Shown piece after piece: positions 8,501 to 16,010 of a stretch of DNA of 64,000 bases. The DNA lies in contig CAZAYY010000002.1 in NCBI GenBank assembly GCA_964489525.1, positions 1 to 64,000 of the forward strand, read 5' to 3'. The DNA is from CAZAYY01 sp964489525 (GTDB lineage Bacteria; Chloroflexota; Anaerolineae; Anaerolineales; JABWBV01). The notes under the pieces are model-generated. The model did not search any database and had not been told where the DNA came from. It saw only the letters and a list, made by a program, of their open reading frames with translations. A program made the translations under genes and the position numbers. Every line of letters starts with the position of its first letter. Position 1 is the stretch's first letter.

Positions 8501-9313
8501 ATGACAGAACCCGTCAAAATTACTGCCATCATCGTCTCGTACAACGAGGCACGCTACCTGCCTGAGGCGCTGCGCCGCCTGCAGTTTGCCGATGAAATCA
8601 TCCAGGTAGACCTGGGGTCCGAGGATAACTGCAAGGAAATCGGCCAGCAAGCCGGTGCGCGAGTTTATGACCACCCGCTGGTTGCCATGGGAGAAATGGT
8701 GCACCGGTTTGCCATTCCAAAGGCTTCTCACCCTTGGATTTTGTTTTGCGACCCGGATATGTACTACCCTGAAGATATTGGGCCGCGCTTGAAAGCCCTG
8801 CTGGCCAATTATGCAGACCAGCCTCTGGCTTCTGTTTATGTGCCCATGTTCACCTGCTTTGGCGGCGTTCCCCTGATGCACGGACAAAAAGGCGGTGCGC
8901 GTGGGTTTCGCGCACTGATTCACCGCGAGCGAGTGGAAATCAGTGAGCTGCTGCACCGCCGGGGCATTATGCCCCTTCCCGGTACATTTGACTTAAGCCT
9001 GGTGCGCCATGCCGGGGAAGCTATTGAACACCACTGGGTAGATTCGATTGACGACGCCTACCGCAAAGGCCGCCGCTACCTGCCTTTTGAAGGCGAAAGC
9101 CGCCAGGTTAATTTTCGTTTCACCGGGCGGTCCTTCAGTTGGAAGGGTATGGGGCGCGAACTGCTGCGCAGCCTCTACCTGGACTTAAAATCAGGCGTGT
9201 TTAAAGACCGCCGGGCAGTCCAGGTGATGGTCTTTCAGCTTTGGTATTTGACCAACGCCAACCTGAACTGGCGGCGCTACGCAGCCGCCCATCGCGAGCA
9301 GTCCCCCCGGTAA
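8501..9313 (+). CDS. glycosyltransferase family 2
   Basis: This 270-residue GT2 has the N-terminal VSYNEARYLPEALRRL and the nucleotide-sugar region VDLGSEDNCKEI. The acidic motif FCDPDMYYPEDI (about residues 84-95) corresponds to DxD, and a C-terminal basic helical part (GRSFSWKGMGRELL) follows. The YNEA start and the single acidic motif recall the WaaE/KdtX-like branch that adds hexoses to lipid-linked acceptors, but this is only a resemblance. It ends near a hairpin at 9330-9348 that precedes the dehydrogenase gene. Confidence 0.82.
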   Translation: MTEPVKITAIIVSYNEARYLPEALRRLQFADEIIQVDLGSEDNCKEIGQQAGARVYDHPLVAMGEMVHRFAIPKASHPWILFCDPDMYYPEDIGPRLKALLANYADQPLASVYVPMFTCFGGVPLMHGQKGGARGFRALIHRERVEISELLHRRGIMPLPGTFDLSLVRHAGEAIEHHWVDSIDDAYRKGRRYLPFEGESRQVNFRFTGRSFSWKGMGRELLRSLYLDLKSGVFKDRRAVQVMVFQLWYLTNANLNWRRYAAAHREQSPR

Positions 9314-9329
9314 AAAACGGTTAATGCAG

Positions 9330-9348
9330 CCCCTGTCCCGGTCAGGGG
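9330..9348 (+). terminator. short GC hairpin between GT2 and dehydrogenase genes
   Basis: CCCCTG (9330-9335) and CAGGGG (9343-9348) form a 6-bp stem with a 7-base loop, 17 bases after the GT2 stop. There is no T tract behind it, so it may be an attenuating or processing hairpin rather than a full intrinsic terminator. Confidence 0.3.
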
Positions 9349-9393
9349 GTGGGGTTAATACACCCTGTTTAATATCTTTTTTGGAGATTGATT

Positions 9394-10419
9394 ATGCGTT
9401 TTTTGATTGCTGGTTATGGTTCCATTGGCCGCCGCCACTTTCGCAACTTGCTCGCCCTGGGCGAACGCGATATCGTCCTTTATCGCACCGGGCGCAGCAC
9501 CCTGGCCGCCGCACCCGGCAGCCCCCAACCCGACGAACTGCAGGGCTTCCCGGTTGAAACCAGCCTGGAAGCCGCCCTGGCCCACAAGCCGGATGCGGTC
9601 ATCGTAGCCAACCCGACCGCACTCCACCTGGAAACCACCCGGGCTGCCCTCGAGGCTGGCTGCCATGTTCTGCTTGAAAAACCCATTGCCCACATGCTGG
9701 ACGAAGCGGTGGACCAGGTTGCCGGGCTGGCTGCGGCGCGTGGGCTGCACATCCTGGTGGGTTTCCAATTTCGCTTTCACCCGCTGCTGCAGCAGGCCCG
9801 CCAGATGCTCGCCGAAGGGGCCATCGGCCAGCCGGTTTCGGCCAGGGTGCATTGGGGCGAGTACCTGCCCGGCTGGCATCCCTGGGAAGATTACCGCAGT
9901 TCGTACAGCGCCCGCAAAGACCTGGGCGGCGGGGTGGTGCTGACCCTCTCCCACCCGCTCGATTATTTACGCATGCTGCTTGGCGAAGTGGGCGAGGTTT
10001 GGGCCTTCACCGGCCATACCCTGGGGCTGGACGTGGAAGATACCGCTGAAATTGGCCTGCGTTTTGCAGGCACAGGCCAGAGCCTGCTCGCCGGGGTGCA
10101 CCTGGACTACATCCAGCGCCCCCCCAAGCACGACCTGGAAATCATCGGCACGGAGGGCACCCTCTATTGGGATGCCCTCGACAACTACCTGCATGTCTTC
10201 CGGGCAGATTCCAACGAGATTGAAGCTCACCCTGCCCCGGATGGCTTCGAACGCAACCACCTTTTCATCGCCCAGATGCAGCATTTTATAGACCTGGTGA
10301 AGGACCCTCTTGACCTAACCCCGGTCTGCACCTTCCAGGACGGTGTGCAGGCCCTTAAAATTGCCCGGGCAGCTCTCGAGTCTGCCGAAACTGGCAGGCG
10401 GATTTCAATTTTGGGGTAA
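9394..10419 (+). CDS. Gfo/Idh/MocA-family oxidoreductase
   Basis: ATG at 9394 is preceded by TTTGGAG at good spacing; an in-frame TTG at 9388 is less likely. The 341-residue protein shows the Rossmann motif GYGSIGRRHFRNLL, the family signature EKPIAH near residue 92, and FQFRFHPLLQQA near residue 125. A C-terminal beta-sheet domain (FERNHLFIAQMQHFIDLV) follows. Family members oxidise or reduce sugar ring positions with NAD(P). Its place beside GT2 genes and the PAPS synthase suggests modification of a nucleotide sugar used in this glycan. Substrate not determinable. Confidence 0.86.
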   Translation: MRFLIAGYGSIGRRHFRNLLALGERDIVLYRTGRSTLAAAPGSPQPDELQGFPVETSLEAALAHKPDAVIVANPTALHLETTRAALEAGCHVLLEKPIAHMLDEAVDQVAGLAAARGLHILVGFQFRFHPLLQQARQMLAEGAIGQPVSARVHWGEYLPGWHPWEDYRSSYSARKDLGGGVVLTLSHPLDYLRMLLGEVGEVWAFTGHTLGLDVEDTAEIGLRFAGTGQSLLAGVHLDYIQRPPKHDLEIIGTEGTLYWDALDNYLHVFRADSNEIEAHPAPDGFERNHLFIAQMQHFIDLVKDPLDLTPVCTFQDGVQALKIARAALESAETGRRISILG

Positions 10420-10490
10420 AATCGCACCGGCGTAGTAGACGCCAATTATTTCTGCAATCCTTTTCATTATTTTATTAGGAGATTCCAAAC

Positions 10491-12227
10491 GTGACCCCCA
10501 CCCAAACCAATTCTGAAGTTGTCATTAGCCCGTACGGCGGCAAGCTCGTCAACCTGGTCGTGCAAGACCCGGCCGAGCGCACTGCCCTGCTCAACGAAGC
10601 CGTGAGCCTGCCCTCCATCCAGATTTCACAGCGCGCCCTGTGCGACCTGGAACTGCTCGCCACCGGCGGTTTTTCGCCCCTCACCCGCTTCATGGGCCGG
10701 GCTGATTACCAGCATGTGCTCACCGAAATGCGCCTGGCCAGCGGGCTGCTCTTCCCCATTCCCATCACTCTCACCGTCAGCCGCGCCGAACTGCCGCGCA
10801 CCGAACGAGTGAGCCTGCGCGACGCCCGTAATAACCTGATTGCCATCATGCAGGTTGAAGAAGTGTTCCCCTGGGACCCGGCCATGGAAGCCCGCCTGGT
10901 GTTGGGCACCAACGACCAGCGCCACCCCCTGGTTTCAGAGATGAGCCGCTGGGGCGATTTCTGCATCTCCGGCGAACTCAAAGTGGTCAACCTGCCTTCG
11001 TATTACGACTTCACCGAGCTGCGCAAAACCCCCGCCGAAGTGCGCGCCATGTTGAACGCCATGGGCTATAAAGATGTGGTTGCCTTCCAAACCCGCAACC
11101 CGATGCACCGCATTCACGAAGAACTGACCAAGCGTGCTGCAGAAGAAGTTGGCGGCAGCCTGCTCATCCACCCCGTGGTTGGCCTAACCAAGCCTGGCGA
11201 TGTGGACCACTACACCCGCGTGCGGGTTTACCGGGCGCTGTACGAAAATTACTACGACCGCAGCCGCACCGCCCTCAGCCTGCTGCCCCTGGCCATGCGC
11301 ATGGCCGGGCCGCGCGAAGCCCTCTGGCATGCCATCATCCGCCGCAATTTCGGCGCCAATCACTTCATCATTGGCCGCGACCACGCCGGCCCCGGCAGCG
11401 ACAGCACGGGCAAGCCGTTCTACGGTCCCTACGAAGCCCAGGAATTTATGAACCTGTACGCAGATGAAATTGGCGTCAAATCGGTTCTGTTCAAAGAGCT
11501 GCTCTACCTGGCCGATGAAGAGCGCTACGTCGAGCAGGGGCAGGTTCCCGAAGGCGCCCGGGTCTTCTCGATCAGCGGCACCCAGGTGCGTGAAGATTAC
11601 CTGGCCAAGGGCCGCCAGCTTCCCGAATGGTTCACCCGCAAAGAAACCTCCGAAATCCTTTCCCAGGTGCACCCACCTCGCCACAAGCAGGGTTTTTGCA
11701 TCTGGTTCACCGGTCTGAGCGGTTCCGGAAAATCCACCACAGCCGAAGTGCTGACCTCGCTGCTGCTCGAACGCGGCCGCAGCCTGACCGTGCTGGATGG
11801 CGACGTGGTGCGCACCCACCTTTCCAAGGGCCTGGGGTTCAGCCGCGAAGACCGCGACACCAACATCATCCGGATTGGCTTTGTAGCGGGCGAAATTGCC
11901 CGGCATGGCGGCGCCGTGCTTTGCGCGGCCATCAGCCCGTACCGCTCCACCCGCAACGAGTCGCGCAAAATGGTTGGCGAGAACTTCATCGAGGTGTTCG
12001 TAGACACCCCCCTGGATGTATGCGAGTCGCGCGACATCAAAGGCATGTATGCCAAGGCCCGCCGCGGCGAAATTAAAGGCTTTACCGGGATTGATGACCC
12101 GTACGAAGAACCCCTCAACCCCGAAATTACCCTCGACACGGTGAACTTCACGCCCGACCAGAATGCCCACAAAATTATCGAATACCTGGAGCAGCGCGGT
12201 TTGCTGCTCTCTGCCAACGGTTCTTAA
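10491..12227 (+). CDS. sat-cysC: bifunctional sulfate adenylyltransferase/APS kinase (PAPS synthase)
   Basis: GTG start with TTAGGAG about 7 bases upstream; 578 residues. The N-terminal ATP sulfurylase has QTRNPMHRIHEEL (about residue 200, the QxRNPxHxxH site) and GRDHAG. The C-terminal APS kinase begins with the P-loop GLSGSGKSTTAE (about residue 407). It continues through DGDVVRTHLSKGLGFSREDR and the SPYRSTR segment to GFTGIDDPYEEP. The two activities convert sulfate and ATP to APS and then to PAPS. No APS/PAPS reductase or sulfite reductase is nearby, so the location in a glycan cluster points to supply of a sulfate donor for glycan sulfation. No sulfotransferase could be recognised in the window. 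Confidence 0.95.
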   Translation: MTPTQTNSEVVISPYGGKLVNLVVQDPAERTALLNEAVSLPSIQISQRALCDLELLATGGFSPLTRFMGRADYQHVLTEMRLASGLLFPIPITLTVSRAELPRTERVSLRDARNNLIAIMQVEEVFPWDPAMEARLVLGTNDQRHPLVSEMSRWGDFCISGELKVVNLPSYYDFTELRKTPAEVRAMLNAMGYKDVVAFQTRNPMHRIHEELTKRAAEEVGGSLLIHPVVGLTKPGDVDHYTRVRVYRALYENYYDRSRTALSLLPLAMRMAGPREALWHAIIRRNFGANHFIIGRDHAGPGSDSTGKPFYGPYEAQEFMNLYADEIGVKSVLFKELLYLADEERYVEQGQVPEGARVFSISGTQVREDYLAKGRQLPEWFTRKETSEILSQVHPPRHKQGFCIWFTGLSGSGKSTTAEVLTSLLLERGRSLTVLDGDVVRTHLSKGLGFSREDRDTNIIRIGFVAGEIARHGGAVLCAAISPYRSTRNESRKMVGENFIEVFVDTPLDVCESRDIKGMYAKARRGEIKGFTGIDDPYEEPLNPEITLDTVNFTPDQNAHKIIEYLEQRGLLLSANGS

Positions 12228-12259
12228 CCTTCAAACTTTGCCTTGAAGAGGTATATCTC

Positions 12260-13096
12260 ATGAACATCCACGAACAATTTGACCTGAAAGGCCGGGCTGC
12301 CATCGTTACCGGCGGCGCCGGGTTGTTAGGCCGCCAGTTTGTCAAAACGCTTTTAGAAGCCGGCGCCCAGGTGGTGATTGCCGACCTGGCTCCAGAACAG
12401 GTGTACCCCCTGGCCAAAGAGTTCACCGCCCAGGGCTACCCTGCGCTGGGCGTCTCGGTGGATGTCACCGACCCGCAGGCGGTCCAGCGGTTGGTGGATA
12501 AAACTGTGGACGCTTTTGGCCGCCTGGACATCCTGGTTAACAGCGCCGGGATGGACCCCAAATTTGAACCGGGCATGGCCGAAAAACACACCAATGCGTT
12601 TGAAGATTATCCCCTGGAGCTGTGGAACCAGGCTCTGAACGTCAACCTGACCGGCATGTTCCTGTGCTGCCAGGCAGCCTGCCGGGTGATGGTGGGCCAG
12701 GCCAAAGCCCCTGCCCGCCCCAAGGGTTCCATCATCAATATCTGCTCCACCTACGGCCTGGTGGGGCCAGACCAGCGCATCTACCAGCGCCCTGGCCAGC
12801 CCACCCGCTACAAGCCCGTGTTTTACACGGTGAGCAAGGCCGGCGTGCTCGGTCTGACCCACTACCTGTCCACCTATTACGCCGGGACAGAAATTCGCTG
12901 CAACGCCCTCACCCCCGGCGGCGTGTTTAACAATCACGATGAGACCTTTGTGCGGGCTTACAGCTACCGCACAGTGATGGGCCGCATGGCCCACCCGCAT
13001 GAAATGAACGGCGCCCTGCTTTTCCTGGCTTCGGACGCTTCCAGCTACATGACGGGCGGCAACGTGGTGGTAGACGGCGGGTGGACGGCGTGGTAA
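12260..13096 (+). CDS. short-chain dehydrogenase, PtmA-like
   Basis: This 278-residue classical SDR has TGGAGLLGRQ (residues 14-23), NSAGMD and the catalytic Tyr-x3-Lys in YTVSKAG, ending GGNVVVDGGWTAW. The long segment GSIINICSTYGLVGPDQRIY before the active site resembles PtmA of legionaminic-acid-type flagellin glycosylation loci. It overlaps the cytidylyltransferase-HAD fusion by 7-16 bases (depending on that gene's GTG start), implying translational coupling. A role in converting a sugar precursor for the CMP-nonulosonate is an inference from this pairing. GAAGAGG precedes the ATG. Confidence 0.87.
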   Translation: MNIHEQFDLKGRAAIVTGGAGLLGRQFVKTLLEAGAQVVIADLAPEQVYPLAKEFTAQGYPALGVSVDVTDPQAVQRLVDKTVDAFGRLDILVNSAGMDPKFEPGMAEKHTNAFEDYPLELWNQALNVNLTGMFLCCQAACRVMVGQAKAPARPKGSIINICSTYGLVGPDQRIYQRPGQPTRYKPVFYTVSKAGVLGLTHYLSTYYAGTEIRCNALTPGGVFNNHDETFVRAYSYRTVMGRMAHPHEMNGALLFLASDASSYMTGGNVVVDGGWTAW

Positions 13097-14310
13097 AAAT
13101 CCCGGTGCTGGCGCTCATCCCGGCGCGGGGCGGCTCCAAAGGCATCCCGCGTAAGAACATCCGCCTGCTGGGCGGGGTTCCGCTGATTGCCTACAGCATC
13201 GCCGCCGGGCTGCAGTCGCGCCTGGTGGGCCGGGTGATTGTTTCCACCGATGATGAAGAGATTGCCAGCGTGGCGCGGGCCTGGGGCGCTGAAACGCCCT
13301 TTCTACGCCCTGCAGAACACGCCCAGGACGCCACCACCGACCTGCCTGTCTTCCAGCATGCCCTGGAATGGCTGGCCGAACACGAAAACTACCGCCCGGA
13401 GATTGTCGTCCAGCTGCGCCCCACGTCTCCCTTCCGCCCGCTGGACTGCGTGGACCGGGCTGTCCAGGCTCTGCTCGACCATCCAGACGCCGACTCGGTG
13501 CGTGGGGTGGTGCCTTCCGGTGAAAATCCGTATAAAATGTGGCGGCTCTCGCCGGATGGGCCGATGCGCCCGCTGTTGGACGCGCCAGGGCTCACCGAGC
13601 CATACAACATGCCCCGCCAGAAGCTGCCCCCCACGTACTGGCAAACCGGGCACATCGACGCCGTGCGCGCCGGGGTGGTGCTGCAAGGTTCGATGAGCGG
13701 CGCCGCCATCTACCCACTCGAAATTGACCCTGCCTTCAAAGTGGACCTGGACAACCTGCTTGATTGGCAGCGGGCCGAATGGAACCTGGCCAACCGTCCG
13801 CTTGAAATGGTTCGCCCGCAGGCCAGCCGCGGCCCGGATTTTTCCGCAGTTCGCCTGCTGGTGTTGGATTTCGACGGCGTGCTGACCGACGACCGGGTGT
13901 ATGTCAACCAGGATGGCGTTGAAATGGTTGCTGCCAACCGCAGCGATGGCATGGGCATCGCCCTGCTCAAAAAGGCGGGCATCCAGGTGCTGATCCTGTC
14001 TACCGAAACCAACCCGGTAGTGACCGCCCGCGCCCGCAAGCTGGACGTGCCTGTCATCCAGGGCGTGGGCAACAAAGCCGCTGTCCTCCAGGAATACCTC
14101 CAGGTGCATGGCTTTGCCCCTCGCGAAGTTGTCTACCTGGGCAACGATGTCAATGACCTGCCCTGTTTTCCGCTGGTGGGCTGCGCTGCGGTGGTTGCCG
14201 ATGCCCATCCGGATGTACTCCCCCAGGCCAACCTGATACTCACCCGCAAAGGCGGCTTCGGCGCCGTGCGCGAGCTGTGCGACATGCTGCGGGTAGCAAA
14301 ATCTACTTAA
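13081..14310 (+). CDS. neuA: acylneuraminate cytidylyltransferase fused to KdsC-like HAD phosphatase
   Basis: The N-terminal half (about residues 1-240) is a NeuA-type CMP-nonulosonate synthetase: LALIPARGGSKGIPRKNIR binds CTP, and LRPTSPFRP and QTGHIDAVR are family motifs. The C-terminal half (about 255-405) is a HAD phosphatase with LVLDFDGVLTDDRVYV (nucleophile and acid/base aspartates) and VYLGNDVNDLPCF. The fusion joins dephosphorylation of a 9-phosphate nonulosonate to its activation, as known for some bacterial sialic or KDN pathways. Start is GTG at 13081 or 13090, both inside the preceding SDR gene; no ATG is available. It is the most complete activating enzyme of the three in the cluster. 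Confidence 0.92.
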   Translation: MDGVVKIPVLALIPARGGSKGIPRKNIRLLGGVPLIAYSIAAGLQSRLVGRVIVSTDDEEIASVARAWGAETPFLRPAEHAQDATTDLPVFQHALEWLAEHENYRPEIVVQLRPTSPFRPLDCVDRAVQALLDHPDADSVRGVVPSGENPYKMWRLSPDGPMRPLLDAPGLTEPYNMPRQKLPPTYWQTGHIDAVRAGVVLQGSMSGAAIYPLEIDPAFKVDLDNLLDWQRAEWNLANRPLEMVRPQASRGPDFSAVRLLVLDFDGVLTDDRVYVNQDGVEMVAANRSDGMGIALLKKAGIQVLILSTETNPVVTARARKLDVPVIQGVGNKAAVLQEYLQVHGFAPREVVYLGNDVNDLPCFPLVGCAAVVADAHPDVLPQANLILTRKGGFGAVRELCDMLRVAKST

Positions 14311-14325
14311 TTGGAGAGAAATCCA

Positions 14326-14862
14326 TTGACCCTTTCGAAACGAGTGGTTGTCGCTTCGAACAACCCGGTAAAAATTGAAGCCGCCCGCCGGGCGTTTGAG
14401 GCTATGTTTAAAGACCAGCCCTTCACGTTCGAAGGCGTTTCGGTGCCTTCCGGCGTCTCCATCCAACCCATGACCGATGCAGAAACCCTGCAGGGTGCTC
14501 AAAACCGCGCCGGGCAGGCCGCTGCCCTGGTGCCTGACGCCCATTTTTGGGTGGGCATCGAGGGCGGCATTGAAGACACCCCCCAGGCCATGCACGCCTT
14601 CGCCTGGATGGCCGTCCACTCGCCCCGGCGCACTTCCCATGCCCGCACGGCCACGTTCACCCTGCCCGAAAGCGTGGCGACCCTGGTGCGCCAGGGTGTG
14701 GAGCTGGGTGTGGCAGACGACATGGTTTTTGGCCGGGAAAATTCCAAGCAAAGCAATGGCGCTGTCGGCCTGCTCACCCACGATGTGATTGACCGGGCTG
14801 CCTATTACGAACACGCCCTGATCCTGGCCTTGATTCCGTTTTTTCGCGAAGATTTGTATTGA
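14326..14862 (+). CDS. yjjX: inosine/xanthosine triphosphatase (YjjX family)
   Basis: The best start is TTG at 14326, because GGAGAG at 14313-14318 gives a correctly spaced ribosome-binding site. A TTG at 14311 would place that site inside the gene. The 178-residue protein opens RVVVASNNPVKIEAARRAF and has VGIEGGIED and FGRENSKQSNGAVGLLT, the signature of the YjjX/NTPase family that hydrolyses ITP and XTP to clean the nucleotide pool. Why a housekeeping enzyme sits between a CMP-sugar synthetase and a NeuB gene is not clear; simple co-location is likely. Confidence 0.88.
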   Translation: MTLSKRVVVASNNPVKIEAARRAFEAMFKDQPFTFEGVSVPSGVSIQPMTDAETLQGAQNRAGQAAALVPDAHFWVGIEGGIEDTPQAMHAFAWMAVHSPRRTSHARTATFTLPESVATLVRQGVELGVADDMVFGRENSKQSNGAVGLLTHDVIDRAAYYEHALILALIPFFREDLY

Positions 14863-14892
14863 AAGCGGATCGTTTGGCGTGGGTTGTTGGTG

Positions 14893-15000
14893 GTAGGGGC
14901 GGGTCGCAGCGCAGCGGAAACAAACACCGGCCCGGCGCAGCCCCATCCGTCAAAACCCAGCCTGCCCACCCGCAGACCCGCCCGTTCCGGTGGGGTAGGC
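14893..15000 (+). repeat. dispersed repeat R1, copy 1 (about 108 bp, inverted-repeat ends)
   Basis: This stretch closely matches 54341-54448. It has complementary arms, GGGCGGGTC near the left end and GACCCGCCC near the right end, so the whole element could fold. It lies in the 269-base gap between yjjX and the second neuB gene. No transposase is associated; a small non-autonomous palindromic element is possible (inference). Confidence 0.75.
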
Positions 15001-15029
15001 CTCCTTCGAAACGACACCATATCCCCCTC

Positions 15030-15063
15030 GTGTCATTCCGAACGGCGCAGCCGTGAGGAATCT
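15030..15063 (+). repeat. dispersed repeat R2, copy 1
   Basis: A 34-base segment containing CCGAACGGCGCAGCCGTGAG recurs at 54139-54171 with one deletion and one substitution, and a shorter remnant occurs at 57163-57178. It contains the inverted repeat CGGCGCAGCCG. Similar 'cattccgaacg...gaggaatct' words are scattered in many bacterial genomes. Confidence 0.7.
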
Positions 15064-15131
15064 TGTGCCTTCACTTCAGTAAATAGAATCGCGGCAGTAA
15101 TCCGCACCTAAAACAATTCAAGGAGCAATAT

Positions 15132-16010
15132 ATGACCAGAGAAATTCAAATTGGAAACCGCAAAGTTGGCGATGGACACCCCACCTACATTGTGGGCGAA
15201 ATTGGCATCAACCACAATGGTGATATTGACATTGCCAAAAAACTGATTGACACCGCCAAATGGGCCGGGCTGGATGCGGTCAAATTCCAGAAACGCACCC
15301 CCGAAATTTGCGTTCCCCCCGAACAGCAAACCCGCATGCGCGAAACCCCCTGGGGCTACATCTCGTACCTGGATTACCGCTACAAGGTGGAGTTTGAACT
15401 GGAGCAGTACCAGGAGATTGACCGCCACTGCAAAGAACACGAAATTGACTGGTTTGTCTCGGTTTGGGATGAGCCTTCCGTGGATTTCATGGAAAAGAAC
15501 TTCCAATCCGTGGCTTACAAGCTGCCCTCGGCTTCACTCACCGACCTCAACCTGGTGCGCCACATTCGCCAGACCGGGCGCCCGCTGGTCATTTCCACCG
15601 GAATGTCCACCATGGACGAAATTTACCAGGCCGTTGGCGTGGCGGGCACCAGCAACCTGCTCATTTGCCACGCCACCAGCACCTATCCCTGCCCGGAGGA
15701 AGAACTGAACTTGCGCATGATTGACACCCTGCGCAAGACCTTCCCCACTGTGCCGATTGGCTATTCCGGTCACGAAGTGGGGCTGCTGCCTTCGGTGGTG
15801 GCTGTCGCCTTTGGGGCCTGCTTTGTTGAGCGCCACATCACCCTCGACCGGGCCATGTGGGGCAGCGACCAGGCCGCTTCGGTCGAGCCGCAGGGCCTGG
15901 TCAACCTGGTGAAGAACATCCGCCTGATTCCGGCTGCGGTGGGCGATGGTGTCAAGCGAATTTACCCAAGCGAGATGTCTTCCCGCCAGAAACTGCGCCG
16001 CGTCCAATGA
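15132..16010 (+). CDS. NeuB-family synthase lacking the SAF domain
   Basis: This 292-residue protein is a NeuB-type TIM barrel: YIVGEIGINHNGDIDIAKK, DAVKFQKRTPE, CHATSTYPCPEEELNL, GYSGHE and ERHITLDRAMWGSDQ are the family's substrate and metal regions. It ends about 30 residues after the last barrel motif, so the C-terminal antifreeze-like domain seen in the 1857-2951 homologue is absent. In dimeric NeuB the SAF domain of one subunit caps the partner's active site. This copy may therefore have a different partner or substrate (inference). AAGGAG precedes the ATG; the next gene overlaps by 4 bases (ATGA). Confidence 0.88.
   Translation: MTREIQIGNRKVGDGHPTYIVGEIGINHNGDIDIAKKLIDTAKWAGLDAVKFQKRTPEICVPPEQQTRMRETPWGYISYLDYRYKVEFELEQYQEIDRHCKEHEIDWFVSVWDEPSVDFMEKNFQSVAYKLPSASLTDLNLVRHIRQTGRPLVISTGMSTMDEIYQAVGVAGTSNLLICHATSTYPCPEEELNLRMIDTLRKTFPTVPIGYSGHEVGLLPSVVAVAFGACFVERHITLDRAMWGSDQAASVEPQGLVNLVKNIRLIPAAVGDGVKRIYPSEMSSRQKLRRVQ

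Noticed and set aside
10491..12227. start of an assimilatory sulfate-reduction operon
   Set aside because: No cysD/N, cysH, cysI/J or transporter gene is next to it; neighbours are sugar dehydrogenases.
13303..14946. 547-codon minus-strand open frame opposite the NeuA-HAD gene and yjjX
   Set aside because: Same reason: it covers two confident plus-strand genes and a repeat, and shows no protein family.
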